Below are positions 9,268 through 22,400 of a stretch of DNA of 64,000 nt, one piece after another. The notes under the pieces were generated by a model. It saw nothing but the letters and a program-made list of their open reading frames with translations, had not been told where the DNA came from and made no database searches. Both the position numbers and the translations under genes were made by a program. The stretch covers positions 7,812,001 to 7,876,000 of the forward strand of contig NZ_CP197418.1 in NCBI RefSeq assembly GCF_052161655.1, written 5' to 3'. The number at the start of each line of letters is the position of its first letter. The stretch's first letter is position 1. The stretch is from Novipirellula sp052161655. Lineage in GTDB: Bacteria; Planctomycetota; Planctomycetia; Pirellulales; Pirellulaceae.

Positions 9268-11183
9268 GTGATTTTGTGAGTGCTTGTTTGTCGGCGTAGC
9301 AAGGTTTCGGTTTCGTTGTCTTTTTTTAGTAGACGCAATCGCAACATGGCCTCGCGTCGCTGTTGGTTGGTTTGCGCTTTGTTAAGTTGCTGCTGGATCT
9401 TGGGGATCGTTTGTAGGTTGTTCGCGGTCGATCGTAAAAGCGATTTTGCAATCCACGGAGCGTGGCGGCAAACCAGTTCATCTTCGGCCGACAAATAAAT
9501 GCGTGCTGAACCTGGGTCACCACAACGGGCGCCGCGGCCAATCAATTGTCGATCGACGCGAGCAAGTCCGCTACGTTGGGTCACGATGACGTGTAAACCG
9601 CCAAGTTCTCGCGAGGTTGTATCGAGTGCGATGTCGGTGCCCCGGCCTGCCAGATTCGTGGCAACCGTGATCGCTCGCGTCTGGCCGGCATTCCGAATGA
9701 TGCTCGCTTCGTCGGCGTCTTGAACGCCATTGAGCAATTGGAAACACAAGCCTCGCTTTTCCAGTTCTGCGGCGACGGCTTTGCTTTCGCTGATCGCCGA
9801 AGTGCCGATCAAGACGGGTCGTCCGAGTTCATTCATTTGCTGTGTGTCATCTGCAATGGCTGCCCATTTCTCAGCAAACGTCCTTGTAATACAGTCCGAT
9901 TGCATCACTCGACGACTAGGGATTCTCAGCGGGATCGGTTGGACTGCCAATCCGTAAACGGATGCAAATTCACGCTCGCAGCCTCGGGCGGTACCCGTCA
10001 TGCCAGCGATCGATTTGTAATAGCGGAAAAATCGTTGCCGAGTAATACGAGCGAGCGATCTCGTTTCTGCGGTGATTGGCAACCGCTGTGATGCTTCGGC
10101 GGCTTGATGCAGTCCACCCGACCACGTGCGGTCGTCGAAGATACGACCGGTAGAAGAATCGACGATCTTAATTTTTCCGTCGCTAACGATGAAATCGACA
10201 TCGCGGCGATAGAACTCTTTGATCCGAATGGCCAGTGTGACGTATTCGTGCCAAGGACGGACGAGTTGCGGATGCACCGCGATGTCACTCTTTTCGTAAA
10301 TCTGCTGGAATCCGGTTTCGGTCAAGTGCACCATCCGCTGGGATTCATCGACGACGTAATGACGCGGCGCCTCGAGACGCTTTGCAATGACAATTGCAAT
10401 ACGGTGCAGCTCGGCATCGGCCGCCTGTTGGTCACCACCACTGCTGAGAATCAGCGGTGAAACGGCATCGTCGATCAGCACATTGTCGATTTCGTCAATG
10501 ATCGCAGCATGCAGCGGTCGCTGGATCGGTTCGCTGTCTTGCAGTCGGTTTTGAATTCGCTCGAATATCGCGGTCGCGCCATCTCCGAGCGATATCTGGT
10601 CACGCAAGTAGTCAAACCCAAACGCATGCGCAGGCCCATAGGTAATATCAGCCTGGTAAGCTTGGCGGTTCACCGATGGATCCGCTTGCTCGACCAAGAT
10701 CGCTGTCGTGACGCCCAGTCGCGAGAAAATGGGATCCAGTTTTTCCTGATCTCGTTTAGCGAGATAGGCATTCGGGGTGATCACGTGGACGCCACGCCCG
10801 GTCAGCGATTTTAGATACGCCGGTAACACGCCGGAGAGCGTTTTGCCTTCGCCTGTTTGCATTTCAGCAACCGCATCCGATGCAATCACAAACCCTGCGT
10901 GTAATTGAACATCGAAAAGGTTGATCCCGAGCGTTTGCCGAATCGATTCGATCACTGCGGCGGCCGCGTCTGCAAAGAGTCCCTCTGCCTTCGGATCTCG
11001 CGCGGCAATTCGCAGACGATTGGTATGCGCTACTAATTCGTCCGCCGACACATCACGAAGCGTGTACGACAACTCGCGTGCCTGTGCGATCTGATTGCGA
11101 ACCCATTGCTCGCAGCGGATGCGCCGGCCGATCTCATCCGCTTGCTTTGATCGACTGGTGGGGTTCCAGAGAGCAGCAATCAT
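9264..11183 (-). CDS. Short SecA-like translocation ATPase (paralogue)
   Basis: The protein has 639 residues, against about 850-950 for housekeeping SecA. NBD1 has Walker A MQTGEGKT (108-115) and a Walker B-like DEID (230-233) in IIDEIDNVLIDDAVSPLI, where canonical SecA has DEARTPLI. The preprotein-binding region is present (RRDVDFIVSDGKIKIVD, then WSGGLHQAAEA and SIAGMTGTA). NBD2 follows with NLAGRGTDIALD (510-521) and QLIGRGARCGDPGSARIYLS (546-565), including the arginine-finger motif. Only about 70 residues follow, so most of the helical scaffold and wing and the C-terminal zinc tail are missing. The start overlaps the TolC stop (ATGA), which shows translational coupling. I infer a dedicated translocation motor for this cluster rather than the housekeeping SecA. 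Confidence 0.92.
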   Translation of the reverse strand: MIAALWNPTSRSKQADEIGRRIRCEQWVRNQIAQARELSYTLRDVSADELVAHTNRLRIAARDPKAEGLFADAAAAVIESIRQTLGINLFDVQLHAGFVIASDAVAEMQTGEGKTLSGVLPAYLKSLTGRGVHVITPNAYLAKRDQEKLDPIFSRLGVTTAILVEQADPSVNRQAYQADITYGPAHAFGFDYLRDQISLGDGATAIFERIQNRLQDSEPIQRPLHAAIIDEIDNVLIDDAVSPLILSSGGDQQAADAELHRIAIVIAKRLEAPRHYVVDESQRMVHLTETGFQQIYEKSDIAVHPQLVRPWHEYVTLAIRIKEFYRRDVDFIVSDGKIKIVDSSTGRIFDDRTWSGGLHQAAEASQRLPITAETRSLARITRQRFFRYYKSIAGMTGTARGCEREFASVYGLAVQPIPLRIPSRRVMQSDCITRTFAEKWAAIADDTQQMNELGRPVLIGTSAISESKAVAAELEKRGLCFQLLNGVQDADEASIIRNAGQTRAITVATNLAGRGTDIALDTTSRELGGLHVIVTQRSGLARVDRQLIGRGARCGDPGSARIYLSAEDELVCRHAPWIAKSLLRSTANNLQTIPKIQQQLNKAQTNQQRREAMLRLRLLKKDNETETLLRRQTSTHKIT

Positions 11184-13108
11184 CGCTTCTCCCCAAAGTA
11201 ACCTTCAGAGCCATACCAGCTGCCCATCAACGTATCTTCGTCAAACGAATCGTTTCCGAACAGTTGATCGTCCGTACCAAGAAAGTCGCTTGGCTCCATG
11301 GTTTCGGGACTGCGATCGGCTGTCGTATCTTGGGTTGAAAAGTGGTCAAATCGCAGCAACATTCCCATTGCCTTGCGAAGATTCACCCAAGACATGACAT
11401 AGGCGACCTGCGAGGTGACATAGGCACGTTCTTCGTCAGCGAGCCGTTCCTGCGCGTCCAACAAATCGTCAATCAATAAGACGGCAGATTCATTTGGATC
11501 GGGCAGCAATTCCCAGCGTTGTTGCAGATAGTTAACTTCGCGATTTTGAGCATTGATCGACTGCTGTTTAACCTTCATTTCCGCGAACGAGGTCTGCGTT
11601 TCGCGAGCCGCAATCTCGACCTCGGCGAACGCCACCTCGGTGGTTTGTTGAAACTCGTACATCGCACGCGTCATCTCAAGACGATTTCGGTTCAGTCGTG
11701 CTCGGCTAGCACGATTGCCAGCTGGCAACTCGAATAAAAATCCTGCAGCGTAGCTTGGGCGACCGTCACTGAATTGGTTTTCAAACGCACGTAGCGAGCT
11801 ACGGTTGCCATCGAGTCCTGCGATGTAGCTGCTGAGAATCAAATCCAATCGCGGCAGCACTTGGTTTCGGGCGGCGCCCACACGAGCGGTGGTCGATTGA
11901 ATTTTGCGAATCGATTGATTGATATCAGCACGGTGTTCCAAGGCAGTGAAAACCGATTCCCGCAACGACAACTCCACCGGCATCGTGAACGGTTGGTCTT
12001 GCGGCGTCAGTTCTTGTTGATGAGCGAATCGCAACTGTTCACTACCGGTCAACATTCGCAGCCGTGATTGCGCATTGCGAATGCGGGCTTCGGCGCGAAT
12101 CAGATCCGAACGACGACTGGCGACCGCAACGCTTGCTCGCAATATTTGACGTTGATGGGAATCGACACCCTGGCGTGACAGCAGGATCTCGTGAAGGTGA
12201 ATTGCAGATTCGAGCAACCGACTTCGTTGCAACCATTCGGCGCGTGCTTGGAACAGATCCCAATAGGCACGTGCGACATCCACGAGATGATTTTCTAGAT
12301 TGGCTCGCACTTCGGCATTCACTTCGCCGACTTCCAAACGCGCGAGCAAAATGCGTGTCTGGTTGAATGTCGTACCGCGATCCTTCATCAATGGCTGAGT
12401 GAAACTAAATTCCAGCCGCGTGGTGCCTTGCGGGTTTGGCGTCAAAAACGTCGAGTTATTGGCTTGGTAGCCAGCCCGTTGTGACATCTCGAATTCGCCG
12501 CCCGCACGTGTTTTCCTGCGAACGCCCGCGGATCCGCTGAGTGTTTCGTCGCGAAATCGGTCCGAGTTATCGCCCGTGGTCAATGTGCTGCCGACGGGCT
12601 CGTTGATGTCGGAAAACTTTGACTCGACAAAGCTGAGTGGATCAAATTCGGCGTCGGCGATTGTGATTTCAGTGCGTTGAATCTGAGGCTCGGTCAAAAT
12701 GGCTTGCACGTACGGCGACGAGGCCAGTGCCATCTCGATCAGCGTATGAATGTCGACGGGATGCGAATCTTCGGCCAGTCCGATGGAGTTGCTGATGGGA
12801 GTTTCCCACCACATCGGCACGACCTGTTCGGCCGGATCGCCGCTGTTTTCAACGGCAAATCGGTTCGGCACCGAATCGGGCAACAACGTCGCACGGGCTC
12901 GGTACGGGTCCAGTGAACTGACCGCGTGGTTTTCAGTCCCATTTTGTAGAGTGTCGACGCGATAATCGATTGGATATTGTGCGTTGGCTACGGCGCAGAC
13001 AACGCTTGCACATGCAAAAATCCAAGATGGCATTGCAACACGCATCAACGGGAGAACCCAAATAGGTTCCAGTCTCCGTTGTTCAGTCGTTTCATTAAAG
13101 AGTTGCAT
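11180..13108 (-). CDS. TolC-like outer-membrane efflux/secretion protein
   Basis: The protein has 642 residues. An N-terminal secretion signal follows a charged stretch (MRVAMPSWIFACASVVCAVA at about 22-41). The mature part has the two-fold, coiled-coil-rich pattern of outer-membrane efflux proteins: VDIHTLIEMALASSPYVQAI, RLEFSFTQPLMKDRGTTFNQ, a long heptad-rich helix (ARLEVGEVNAEVRANLENHL), and in the second half ELPAGNRASRARLNRNRLEM. Such proteins form a trimeric outer-membrane and periplasmic tunnel. The first ATG (13106-13108) follows AGG with normal spacing; 13045 is an alternative start. It is the first gene of the leftward set and diverges from the giant gene. Confidence 0.92.
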   Translation of the reverse strand: MQLFNETTEQRRLEPIWVLPLMRVAMPSWIFACASVVCAVANAQYPIDYRVDTLQNGTENHAVSSLDPYRARATLLPDSVPNRFAVENSGDPAEQVVPMWWETPISNSIGLAEDSHPVDIHTLIEMALASSPYVQAILTEPQIQRTEITIADAEFDPLSFVESKFSDINEPVGSTLTTGDNSDRFRDETLSGSAGVRRKTRAGGEFEMSQRAGYQANNSTFLTPNPQGTTRLEFSFTQPLMKDRGTTFNQTRILLARLEVGEVNAEVRANLENHLVDVARAYWDLFQARAEWLQRSRLLESAIHLHEILLSRQGVDSHQRQILRASVAVASRRSDLIRAEARIRNAQSRLRMLTGSEQLRFAHQQELTPQDQPFTMPVELSLRESVFTALEHRADINQSIRKIQSTTARVGAARNQVLPRLDLILSSYIAGLDGNRSSLRAFENQFSDGRPSYAAGFLFELPAGNRASRARLNRNRLEMTRAMYEFQQTTEVAFAEVEIAARETQTSFAEMKVKQQSINAQNREVNYLQQRWELLPDPNESAVLLIDDLLDAQERLADEERAYVTSQVAYVMSWVNLRKAMGMLLRFDHFSTQDTTADRSPETMEPSDFLGTDDQLFGNDSFDEDTLMGSWYGSEGYFGEKR

Positions 13109-13457
13109 ACGAGCCTAGTGCACTCGAGTCGCTTGAAAATGGATTTTTGTTGTCACAATGATTTCGCTTGCGTGGTGGCGCAATGCAATCATTGACGGCA
13201 CGACCCCACCATTCCATTGGATCGGCACATCGTGCAGATCGCGTACAGACGGATGCACCGAAATCCGTAGGACTTGCCCCATCGGCCGTTACGATCTGTT
13301 TTTGCCGCACAATCGTCACACCTTAACTATCCACCCATGTTTATCTTGTTGCGCAACTCCGACCTGATTGTTAGTCGTCGGGTAGCTTTGAATTGGTCAG
13401 TTAGCGTTACATCTCAAAGTTTTTGGCTCCCCACGTAACCCTCACGAGTAACAATCC
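13109..13457. promoter_or_regulatory. Divergent intergenic region of the secretion-like cluster
   Basis: These 349 bp separate the TolC-like gene (leftward) from the giant LEPR-XLL gene (rightward), so they should hold both promoters. I could not pick out a confident -35/-10 pair or a sigma54 box. No clear ribosome site precedes the giant gene's ATG. No gene-like frame is convincing here. Confidence 0.5.
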
Positions 13458-16400
13458 ATGTCCTTTCCAACCCGCAATTGGTGGCAGCAAACTTTGTTGA
13501 CGCTGGATCAGTTGACGGTTTGCACACGCAATATCGTGCGAGGACCTGTTTCACGCCGCTCGTGGCAACGCGGGCTCGAACTGTCTCATCTTGAGCCGCG
13601 GATTTTGTTTAGTGCAGCGCCGATGGACGTTGCCGCAGCAGACCCTGCCGACGATTCGGCCGTGATGGTGGCCGAGGCTGACCCCGCAGAAAGCAGTTCC
13701 TCGTCGGCCGACGGAGCCTCGCAAAACGAGACCGCTCAGGCCGCCGTCGAGATCGTGGTGGTCGATTCACGCGTCCAGGACCTTGAGCAATTACTAGAGG
13801 ACCTTGGCCAGTCAGAGCGTAATTTCGAAGTCTTTGTGTTGGACGCTCAGCGGGATGGCGTGGACCAAATCAGCGAGATTCTTGCGGGGCGATCCAACGT
13901 TTCTTCGCTACACATTGTCTCGCACGCCGAAGATTTTGCCGTTCGTTTGGGCAGTGTTTGGCTCAGCAGCGAGAATCTTGATGGCTACGCCGGCCAGATC
14001 GCGGGATGGAATTCATCGCTAAACATAGACGCCGACATTCTGTTTTACGGATGTGACTTGGCGTCGGGCGAGAGCGGTCGCACGCTGATTGATTCGGTTA
14101 GCACGTTAACCGGGGCCGATGTCGCCGCCAGTGACGACGATACGGGGTATGCCAATTTTGCTGCCGATTGGGACTTGGAGTATCGCACGGGCGAGATCGA
14201 ATCCGCAGTCGCGTTCAGTTCCGAACTACAACAGAATTGGGCTGGCAAGCTCTCCACGATCACCGTCAATACGTTTGCCGACGAAGTCTCCGCAAACGGT
14301 TTCACCTCGCTCCGCGAAGCGATTGCTCAGGCAACCGCCGGTGACACGATTGTACTGGGGGCGGGGACGTATAATTTGACCATCGACACGCTCGATATCA
14401 ACAAGAATCTAACCATCACCGGATCGGATGCTCGCTCGACGATTATCGATGGTAGCGCGCTTGGCAAACGCGTCTTTGAATTGCAAGGAAGCAGTGTCGT
14501 CACGATGTCGTCGATGACGATCCAAGGTGGCAACGAGGGTGACGGGGGCGGTATTTTCGTAGATGGTTCAAGCGTATTGAACTTGTCCGACGCGTTGCTG
14601 CGAAATAACGCAAGCAATGACGGTGGGGCGATTCACGTTCACGGAACCGCAAACTTGCAGCGCGTGTTGCTGTTCGATAACAACGCGTCAGGCAAAGGCG
14701 GTGCCATCAATTTCCATGGTGCCGTTGGTGGAACGCTAACGAATGTGACGATCAGCGGTAACACCGCTAGCGGTGACGGTGGTGGCCTGTATACCGACAC
14801 CAATATCACGATTACCAATTCGACGATCACGCTGAATACCGGTGACAAAGGTGGCGGGATCGTCAATAACGGCGCCATCGTGACGATCTCCAACACGATT
14901 GTCGCGAATAATACCGGGATCAGCACCGATCCCGATGTGATGGGCGACTTTTCGAGCAATGGATCCAACTTGATTCAATCGGTCGGTACTGCAACGGGAT
15001 TTGGTGGCGACATCACGGGAACGAATCCGAATCTGGGGGCTTTGACCAACAACGGCGGTCAAACCGACACGCATGCCATCACCATCAGCAGTGCGGCGTA
15101 CAACGTGGGGACGGCAACTGGCGCCCCTTCGGTCGATCAGCGTGGCGTCGCACGCGATGGCTCGATTGATATCGGAGCCTTTGAATATTCCACGCTTGCC
15201 AACAACGCGCCCGTGTTGGACAGTGCCAAGAGCCCATCGTTCACTGCGATCAATGAGGATGCGGGTGCTCCGTCTGGAGCGGTCGGCACGCTTGTCTCAC
15301 AACTCGTGGACCTCTCGTCGCCATCGGGACAATTGGATAACGTGACCGACGTGGATGCCAGTCCTTCGTTGGGCATTGCCATTACGGCCGCCGATTCCGC
15401 TAACGGAACTTGGTGGTATTCGACCGACAATGGTTCGACCTGGACAACACTTGGTGCCGTCTCGGGCGTCAGCGCCAGATTGCTTGCGGCAGACGCAGCA
15501 ACGCGGTTGTATTTCCAGCCCAACGCCAATTGGAACGGCAGCATCGCCAACGCGATCACTTTCCGTGCCTGGGATCAAACCCAATACACAGTCGACAGCT
15601 TAGCCGACACGTCGGTCAACGGAGGTGCAACGGCATTTTCTGCGGCGACCGACACCGCATCGTTGGTTATCTCTGCGATCAATGACGCTCCTGAAAACAG
15701 CCTGCCCGCCGCTCAGACCGTCATGGTCGGGCTCGCCAAGACATTTAATGCCGCTAATGGAAATTTGATCTCGATCAGCGATATCGATGCGAATTCGGGA
15801 TCGCTGCAGGTGACGCTTAACGCTACCAAGGGCGTCGCCTCATTAAGCGGCGTCACGGGGTTGTCGTTTACGGATGGCGATGGAACCGCCGACATCACAA
15901 TGACGTTTAGCGGAACGATAGCGGACATCAACGCGGCGCTTGACGGACTGAGTTTTACCGGCACTGCCAACGGGGCTGGCAGTTTGCAAATCGTGACCAA
16001 CGATTTGGGCAACACGGGGATCGACGGCGCCAAGAGTGACGACGATACCGTTGCAATTACCATCAGCCCGCTGCTTACCGTACTCGATCAATTCAACAGC
16101 AATGTTTATAGCGGTAACGACGGAAACGCGAACTGGAGCAACAGTTGGCAAGAGATCGGCGAGAGCAACGGGGTAAGTGCCGGAAACGTTCAGATCTATA
16201 CAAAATTCGGCGCCCAGGGGATGGAAATGTGGCAGACCGGCAAAGGAGCGATGCGGCAAGCGAATTTGGCCGGTGCCACGACGGCCACACTCAGCTTTGA
16301 CTATGCCCGTACTGGACTGGATGATGCCGGTGATTTTATTGTTATCGAAGCCTCCTCGAATGGCGGCGGAACGTGGAGCGAACTCGATCGCTTTGCAGGT

Positions 16401-19400
16401 CCAGCGAATGATGGTGCACTGCAGTCGACGAGCTACGATATCAGCAGCTTCATCGCAAGTAACACGCAGATTCGTTTTGTCACCAATGGCATGAATGCCA
16501 CGGAATCGCTGTTCGTCGATAACGTGCAAATCCAATACAGTGTGGTTGGTCCGGTCGGCGCAGTCACCGACACCGACTCGGGGGCGAACCAAGTCGATGA
16601 AGACGCCGCCAATGGAACCACGGTTGGCGTGACAGCTTTCGCGACGGATCCCAGTGACACCGTGACCTATTCGCTCGATGACGATGCCGGAGGACGTTTC
16701 GAGATCAACAGTACAACCGGAGTGGTTACCGTTTCCAATGGATCGCTATTAAATTACGAGGTCACGACGTCGCATGACATCACCGTCCGTGCCACCAGCA
16801 GCGACACTTCGACCGCGACGGAAATGTTCACGATCAACGTTTTAGCGGTCAATGAAAGCAGTCCCGAGATCACATCCAACGGTGGCGGAGCAACGGCGAG
16901 CGTCAATGTCTCCGAAAACCATACTGCGGTAACGACCGTTGTTGCAACGGATGCCGATGCCCCGGCCCAAACACTGACCTATTCGATTAGCGGCGGTGAC
17001 GACGCAGCGAAATTCACCATCAATGACTCGACTGGCGTATTGAGTTTCATCGCTGCACCTGACTTCGAAACACCTACCGATGTCGGTGGCGACAATGTGT
17101 ATGACGTCATTGTCGAGGTAACCGATGGCACTTTGACCGACAGCCAAGCGATTGCCGTTACCGTCAACGACTCGGTGGAATCCGGACTGCCATCCGACAG
17201 TATTCTGATCAGTACCGACCAAAACGTAACCTCCAGTGGTGCACCGGGATTATCGGCCTGGGATGCAGGAGAAATTATCGAGTTTGGCAGCATCACTAGT
17301 CTTGATCCTGTTGCAGGAACAACTAGTGGCAGTTTTGCGAGTCTGTTTAATCTGACCTCGTTTGCTCAAGACGGAGCAGCTGATATCGAGTCGCTGCACT
17401 ATGTCACCGAAGATATCACGATTGGAAACACGACGACATATGGTCTGCAAGCCGGGGATGTGCTGTTCGCGACTCGCGATATTGAGACGCTGATCAGTAC
17501 GAATACACTGGCGGTCACTCGCAATGACTTGATCGTCTTTCGGCCCGATGCCACAGGCAATTACAGTTCGGGAACCTTCACGATTTTGCTAAAAAACCCT
17601 GTCAGTCTTGGCTTTCATGCAGTGACCTTGATAACGCAAGACACCCTCGTCGGCGACGTTACGTTGTCCAAAGGCAGTTTCTTACTTGCCCATACCGACT
17701 CGCTCCAGCATCACAAAATCCAATACTACACTCCGGACAATGTCGGTGCGATTAGCACCACCGGGACGCTGCAAACCTTAATCGACGAAACATCGATCTT
17801 GAGCGGTCAATTGCAGGGATTGGATCTGATCGAAAATAGCATCACCCTCGGTGGTCACACGCTGAATGTGGGCGAGATCCTTGTTTCAGTAAAAGCTGGC
17901 GGGACAGTGGGCAGCAATAATGTCGTCGTGACCGGCAATGACATCTTTTCAATCTCGGTAACCACGACCGATCTGGGATCTGCCTCATCCAACTTCACGG
18001 CCACACTGGTGTTGGACGGATCGGATGTCGGATTGGATTCCCTGCCAGAGGAAATCTTTGGCTTCTCATTGACCTCTGCAACGATTCCTCCGAATCAAGC
18101 TCCGGTGATCACAAGTGACGGTGGAGGCACCAACGCTGCGGTAAATGTGAATGAAAATACATCGACCGTGACCACGGTTGCGGCATCCGATGCCGACTTG
18201 CCGACCCAGTCGCTCAGCTATTCGATTAGCGGGGGTGACGATGCGGCTAAGTTCACGATTAATAGTGTGACGGGAGTGCTTAGCTTCATCGCGGTTCCCG
18301 ACTTCGAAGCACCGAGCGACACCGGCGGTAACAATATCTATGATGTGATTGTCCAAGTTAGCGACGGATCGCTAACCGACACACAAGCGATTGCCGTGAC
18401 CGTCACGGCAGTGAACGACAACGCTCCGGCAATCACCTCCAACGGTGGCGGTGCGAGTGCCGCGATCAATGTGTCGGAAAACACGACCAGCGTAACCACG
18501 GTAACGGCGACAGATGCTGATTTGCCTGGCCAAACACTGACTTACTCGATCAGCGGCACCGACGCTGCCAACTTCACCATCAACAGCTCAAGCGGTGAGT
18601 TGAGCTTTATTGCGCCGCCTAATTTCGAAGACCCAGACGACGCGGGAGACAACAACGTTTACTACGTTACCGTCCAGACTAGCGATGGGACGTTTACGGA
18701 CAATCAAACGCTGGCCGTGACCGTGACCGATGCCGACGAAACATTGACGGCATCAAATGAGTTTTTGGTCAATGATGAAGTCGGTGATCAACAGATAACC
18801 AGCGCCGACGACCGTGGCAGTACGCGGGCGGTGTCGATGGCCGCCGATGGCAGTTACGTTGTCGTTTGGACCAGTTTGAACCAGGATGGATCGGGCAAAG
18901 GCGTTTATGCACAGCGGTTTAGCGCCAGCGGAGCGGCGATCACGACCGAGTTTCGCGTTAATGAAACGCCCACCAACGATCAACAATGGGCCAGTGTCTC
19001 GTCTGCGTTTGATGGCACATTTGTCGTAACGTGGACAAGCAACCAAGGAACGGCCGCCGAGGACATTTATTACCGGCGGTTCGCTGCCAATGGCACAGCG
19101 TTGACGGGCGAGCTGCTTGCCAACACCAGCACCTCGGGGACACAGAAGAATTCGGTCATCGGAATGAACACCTCCACAGGCGAATTTGTAATCGCCTGGC
19201 AAGGCAACGGAACCCAGAGCGGAGAAATCGATTCGGCTGGGATCTTTGCGCAGCGTTTTGACAGTTCTGGTTCGGCAGTGGGAAGCGAATTCCGCGTCAA
19301 CTCCGCGACTGGCGGAATCCAATACGACGCTGCGATCTCAATGAACGACGATGGCGACTTCGTGGTCGTTTGGGACGATTCAAACGGAGTTCATTTCCAA

Positions 19401-22400
19401 CGGTTTGACGACAACGCCAATGAACAGGGCGGTCAAGTTACCGTTTCCGGCAGTGTATACGCTGGCAACGCCGCCGTGGCGATGCAAAGCAATGGTTCGT
19501 TCGTCGTGGCGTGGCGACAATCAGGAACGCTTACTCCTAGCGATGTCTACCTACAACGTTATGGCAACAACGGATCCACCGCCGGCAGCACGCAGACCGT
19601 CGCCACTACATCAAGCTTTGACCAAGTCGATCCATCGATCGCAATAGAGGAAGATGGACGCTTTATCGTCGTCTGGGAAGGCTACGGATCGCAGGCAGGA
19701 CAAAGCGATTCGTACGGAATCTTTGGCCAGAGGTTTCACTCGAATGGCAACCTGATTGGAAGCGAATTTCGAGTCAACGAGAGCACCTCCGGCACGCAAA
19801 GCAAGGCTTCGGTTGCCATGCTCGACATCGAGAACTTCGTCGTCGTTTGGAGCGGTGCAGGGGATCAAGCCGGCCAGGTCGACACGAGTGGTGTCTTCGC
19901 TCGCCAATATGGAACCGCAGGTGTCAATTCCGCTCCCACCGTGACATTGACTAACAAGCTCGCATCCTTGGCGGAAAACGCCGATACGGCGTCAAGTATC
20001 AAGATTTCAGACATTCAAATCAGCGACGATGGAAACGGCACCAATGTGCTTTCGTTGGTGGGCGATGACGCCGCCATGTTCGAGATCGTGGGTGGTAACG
20101 AATTGCACTTAAAAGCCGGCGTGACGCTCGACTTTGAAACGAATCCTTCGCTTGATGTGACCGTCCGTATCGATGATGCACAGATTGGCGTGACGTTTGA
20201 GGATTTCGATTCACTCGCCATCGCGATTAGTGATATCAACGAAGCCCCCACGGTCACGCTGAGTAACCCCGTCACGACGTTGGCCGAGGATGCCGACACC
20301 AGTTCCGGCAGCACCAAAGTCGCAGACATTACCATCACCGACGACGGAATGGGGACCAATGTACTCTCGTTGACGGGTGACGACGCCGCCATGTTCGAAA
20401 TCGTCGGCGGCAATGAACTGCACTTGAAAGCCGGCGTAACACTCGACTTTGAAACGAATCCATCGCTTGACGTGAACGTCCAGGTCGATGATACCGATAT
20501 AGGCGCTACATTTGACGATTCCGATTCACTTGCCATCACGATTAGTAATGTCAACGAAGCTCCCACGGTCACGCTGACTAACCCAGTGACGACGTTGGCC
20601 GAGAACGCCGATACCAGTTCCGGAAGCACCAAAGTCGCCGACATTACTGTCACCGATGACGGAACAGGTACCAATGTACTTTCGTTGACGGGGGCCGACG
20701 CCGCCATGTTCGAAATCGTAGGCGGCAACGAACTGCATTTGAAAGCCGGCGTGACGCTCGACTTTGAAACGAATCCTTCACTTGATGTGACCGTCCGTGT
20801 TGATGACACCGATATTGGCGCTACGTTTGACGATTCCGATTCACTTGCCATCGCGATCAGTGATATCAACGAAGCCCCGACGGTCACGCTGACTCCCGTT
20901 GTGACGACGATGGGCGAAAACACCGATACAAGTTCCGCGATCACGGTGGCAACCATCACGGTGGATGACGATGCGTTGGGAACGGAAACATTGAGTCTGT
21001 CGGGTGCCGACGCCGCACTGTTCGAGATCGTGGGCAATGATTTACGATTGAAAGCGGGGGCTTCGCTTGATTTTGAAACCAACCCCTCCCTTGATGTCAC
21101 CGTGAATGTCGATGACGCAACGATCACGGGAAGTCCGGATGATTTTGCCAACCATTCCGTTTCGATCACCAATCAGAACGATGCACCCACGATTGCAGGG
21201 ACCGCAAACAAAACGCTGAACGATAACAGTACCGCTGCGATTTTTAGCACTGTCACGATTTCGGATATCGATGGCGACAATGTCTCGATCACGGTTTCGC
21301 TCAGCGGCGGAGACGCTAACGGGTCGTTTACCACCGCTTCGTTGATCGCCAGCGGGTTCAGCGACGATGGGGGCGGTGTGTACTCGCGAACGGCTTCCTC
21401 TGCCGCACTCGCAGAAACCGCGATTCGTCAGCTCGTCTTTGATCCGACCGAAAACCAGGCTGCGGTCGGCACGACGACATCGACAACCATCACGATCACG
21501 GTCGATGATTCGATAACGACCCAATCGAAAAATATCGTCGTGGACGCTACTTCCATTAACGACGATGCCACAGGACAACCCGTCATCGTCGGAGTCGCGG
21601 CACAAGGACAGACTTTGACCGCCGACACGAGCGGCATTGCCGACGCGGATGGACTGGGCAGCTTTGTCTATCAATGGACGCGTGGCGGAGGCGTGATCGC
21701 AGGTGCCACATCAAGCACCTACACCCTATCCGCTGCGGATACCGGCAGTGCGATACGTGTTTCCGTTAGTTTCATTGACGCACTCGGATCCAATGAAGGT
21801 CCGCTTGTCAGTGGCGCCACCCTAAACGTCGTGGGTAGCAATACAGCTCCGGTGATGACAAATACTCAGGTCAATACGATTTCGGGGCAGAGAACTGAGT
21901 TTGCTGCCGACGTGTTCCAGCGGAATACGATCGATGTCGACGGCGATCCGATGACGGCAGTATTGGTGACGCCGCCCGCTTCGGGAAGTTTGAGCTTGGA
22001 TCCAACGGGGCGATTCGTTTACACATCCGAGGTGGGTTTCACCGGAACGGTCAGCTTCCAGTGGAAAGCGAACGACGGTGCTAGCGATAGTAACGTGGCA
22101 ACGGTGGTGATCAACGTGCGTCCCGCTGCGATTCCTCTGCCCCTTCCTCCGGTCAAAGACGCTCCCGAACCGGAGGACAACCGAAACGACGACGCCAGTG
22201 ACGACAACAGTGACTCGGATGCTGATAACGCTTCGGACAACGACGCAACCAATGTCGCCAACATCGGGTTCGCGGGAATGCAGTCCGAGCGGAGTGAAAA
22301 CGAGGGCGCGGGCAACGTCAACAACAACGTTGTCGAGTTCCTGCAAGTCGACGATGACGAAAATCAAGAAATCACGGTATTCAGCGTTCAAACAACCTCT

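Noticed and set aside
20015..21172. A 385-codon open frame on the minus strand opposite the giant gene
   Set aside because: It is the mirror of the 315 bp coding repeats; the Ser/Val-rich product follows from the repeated codon pattern of the real gene and shows no family motif.
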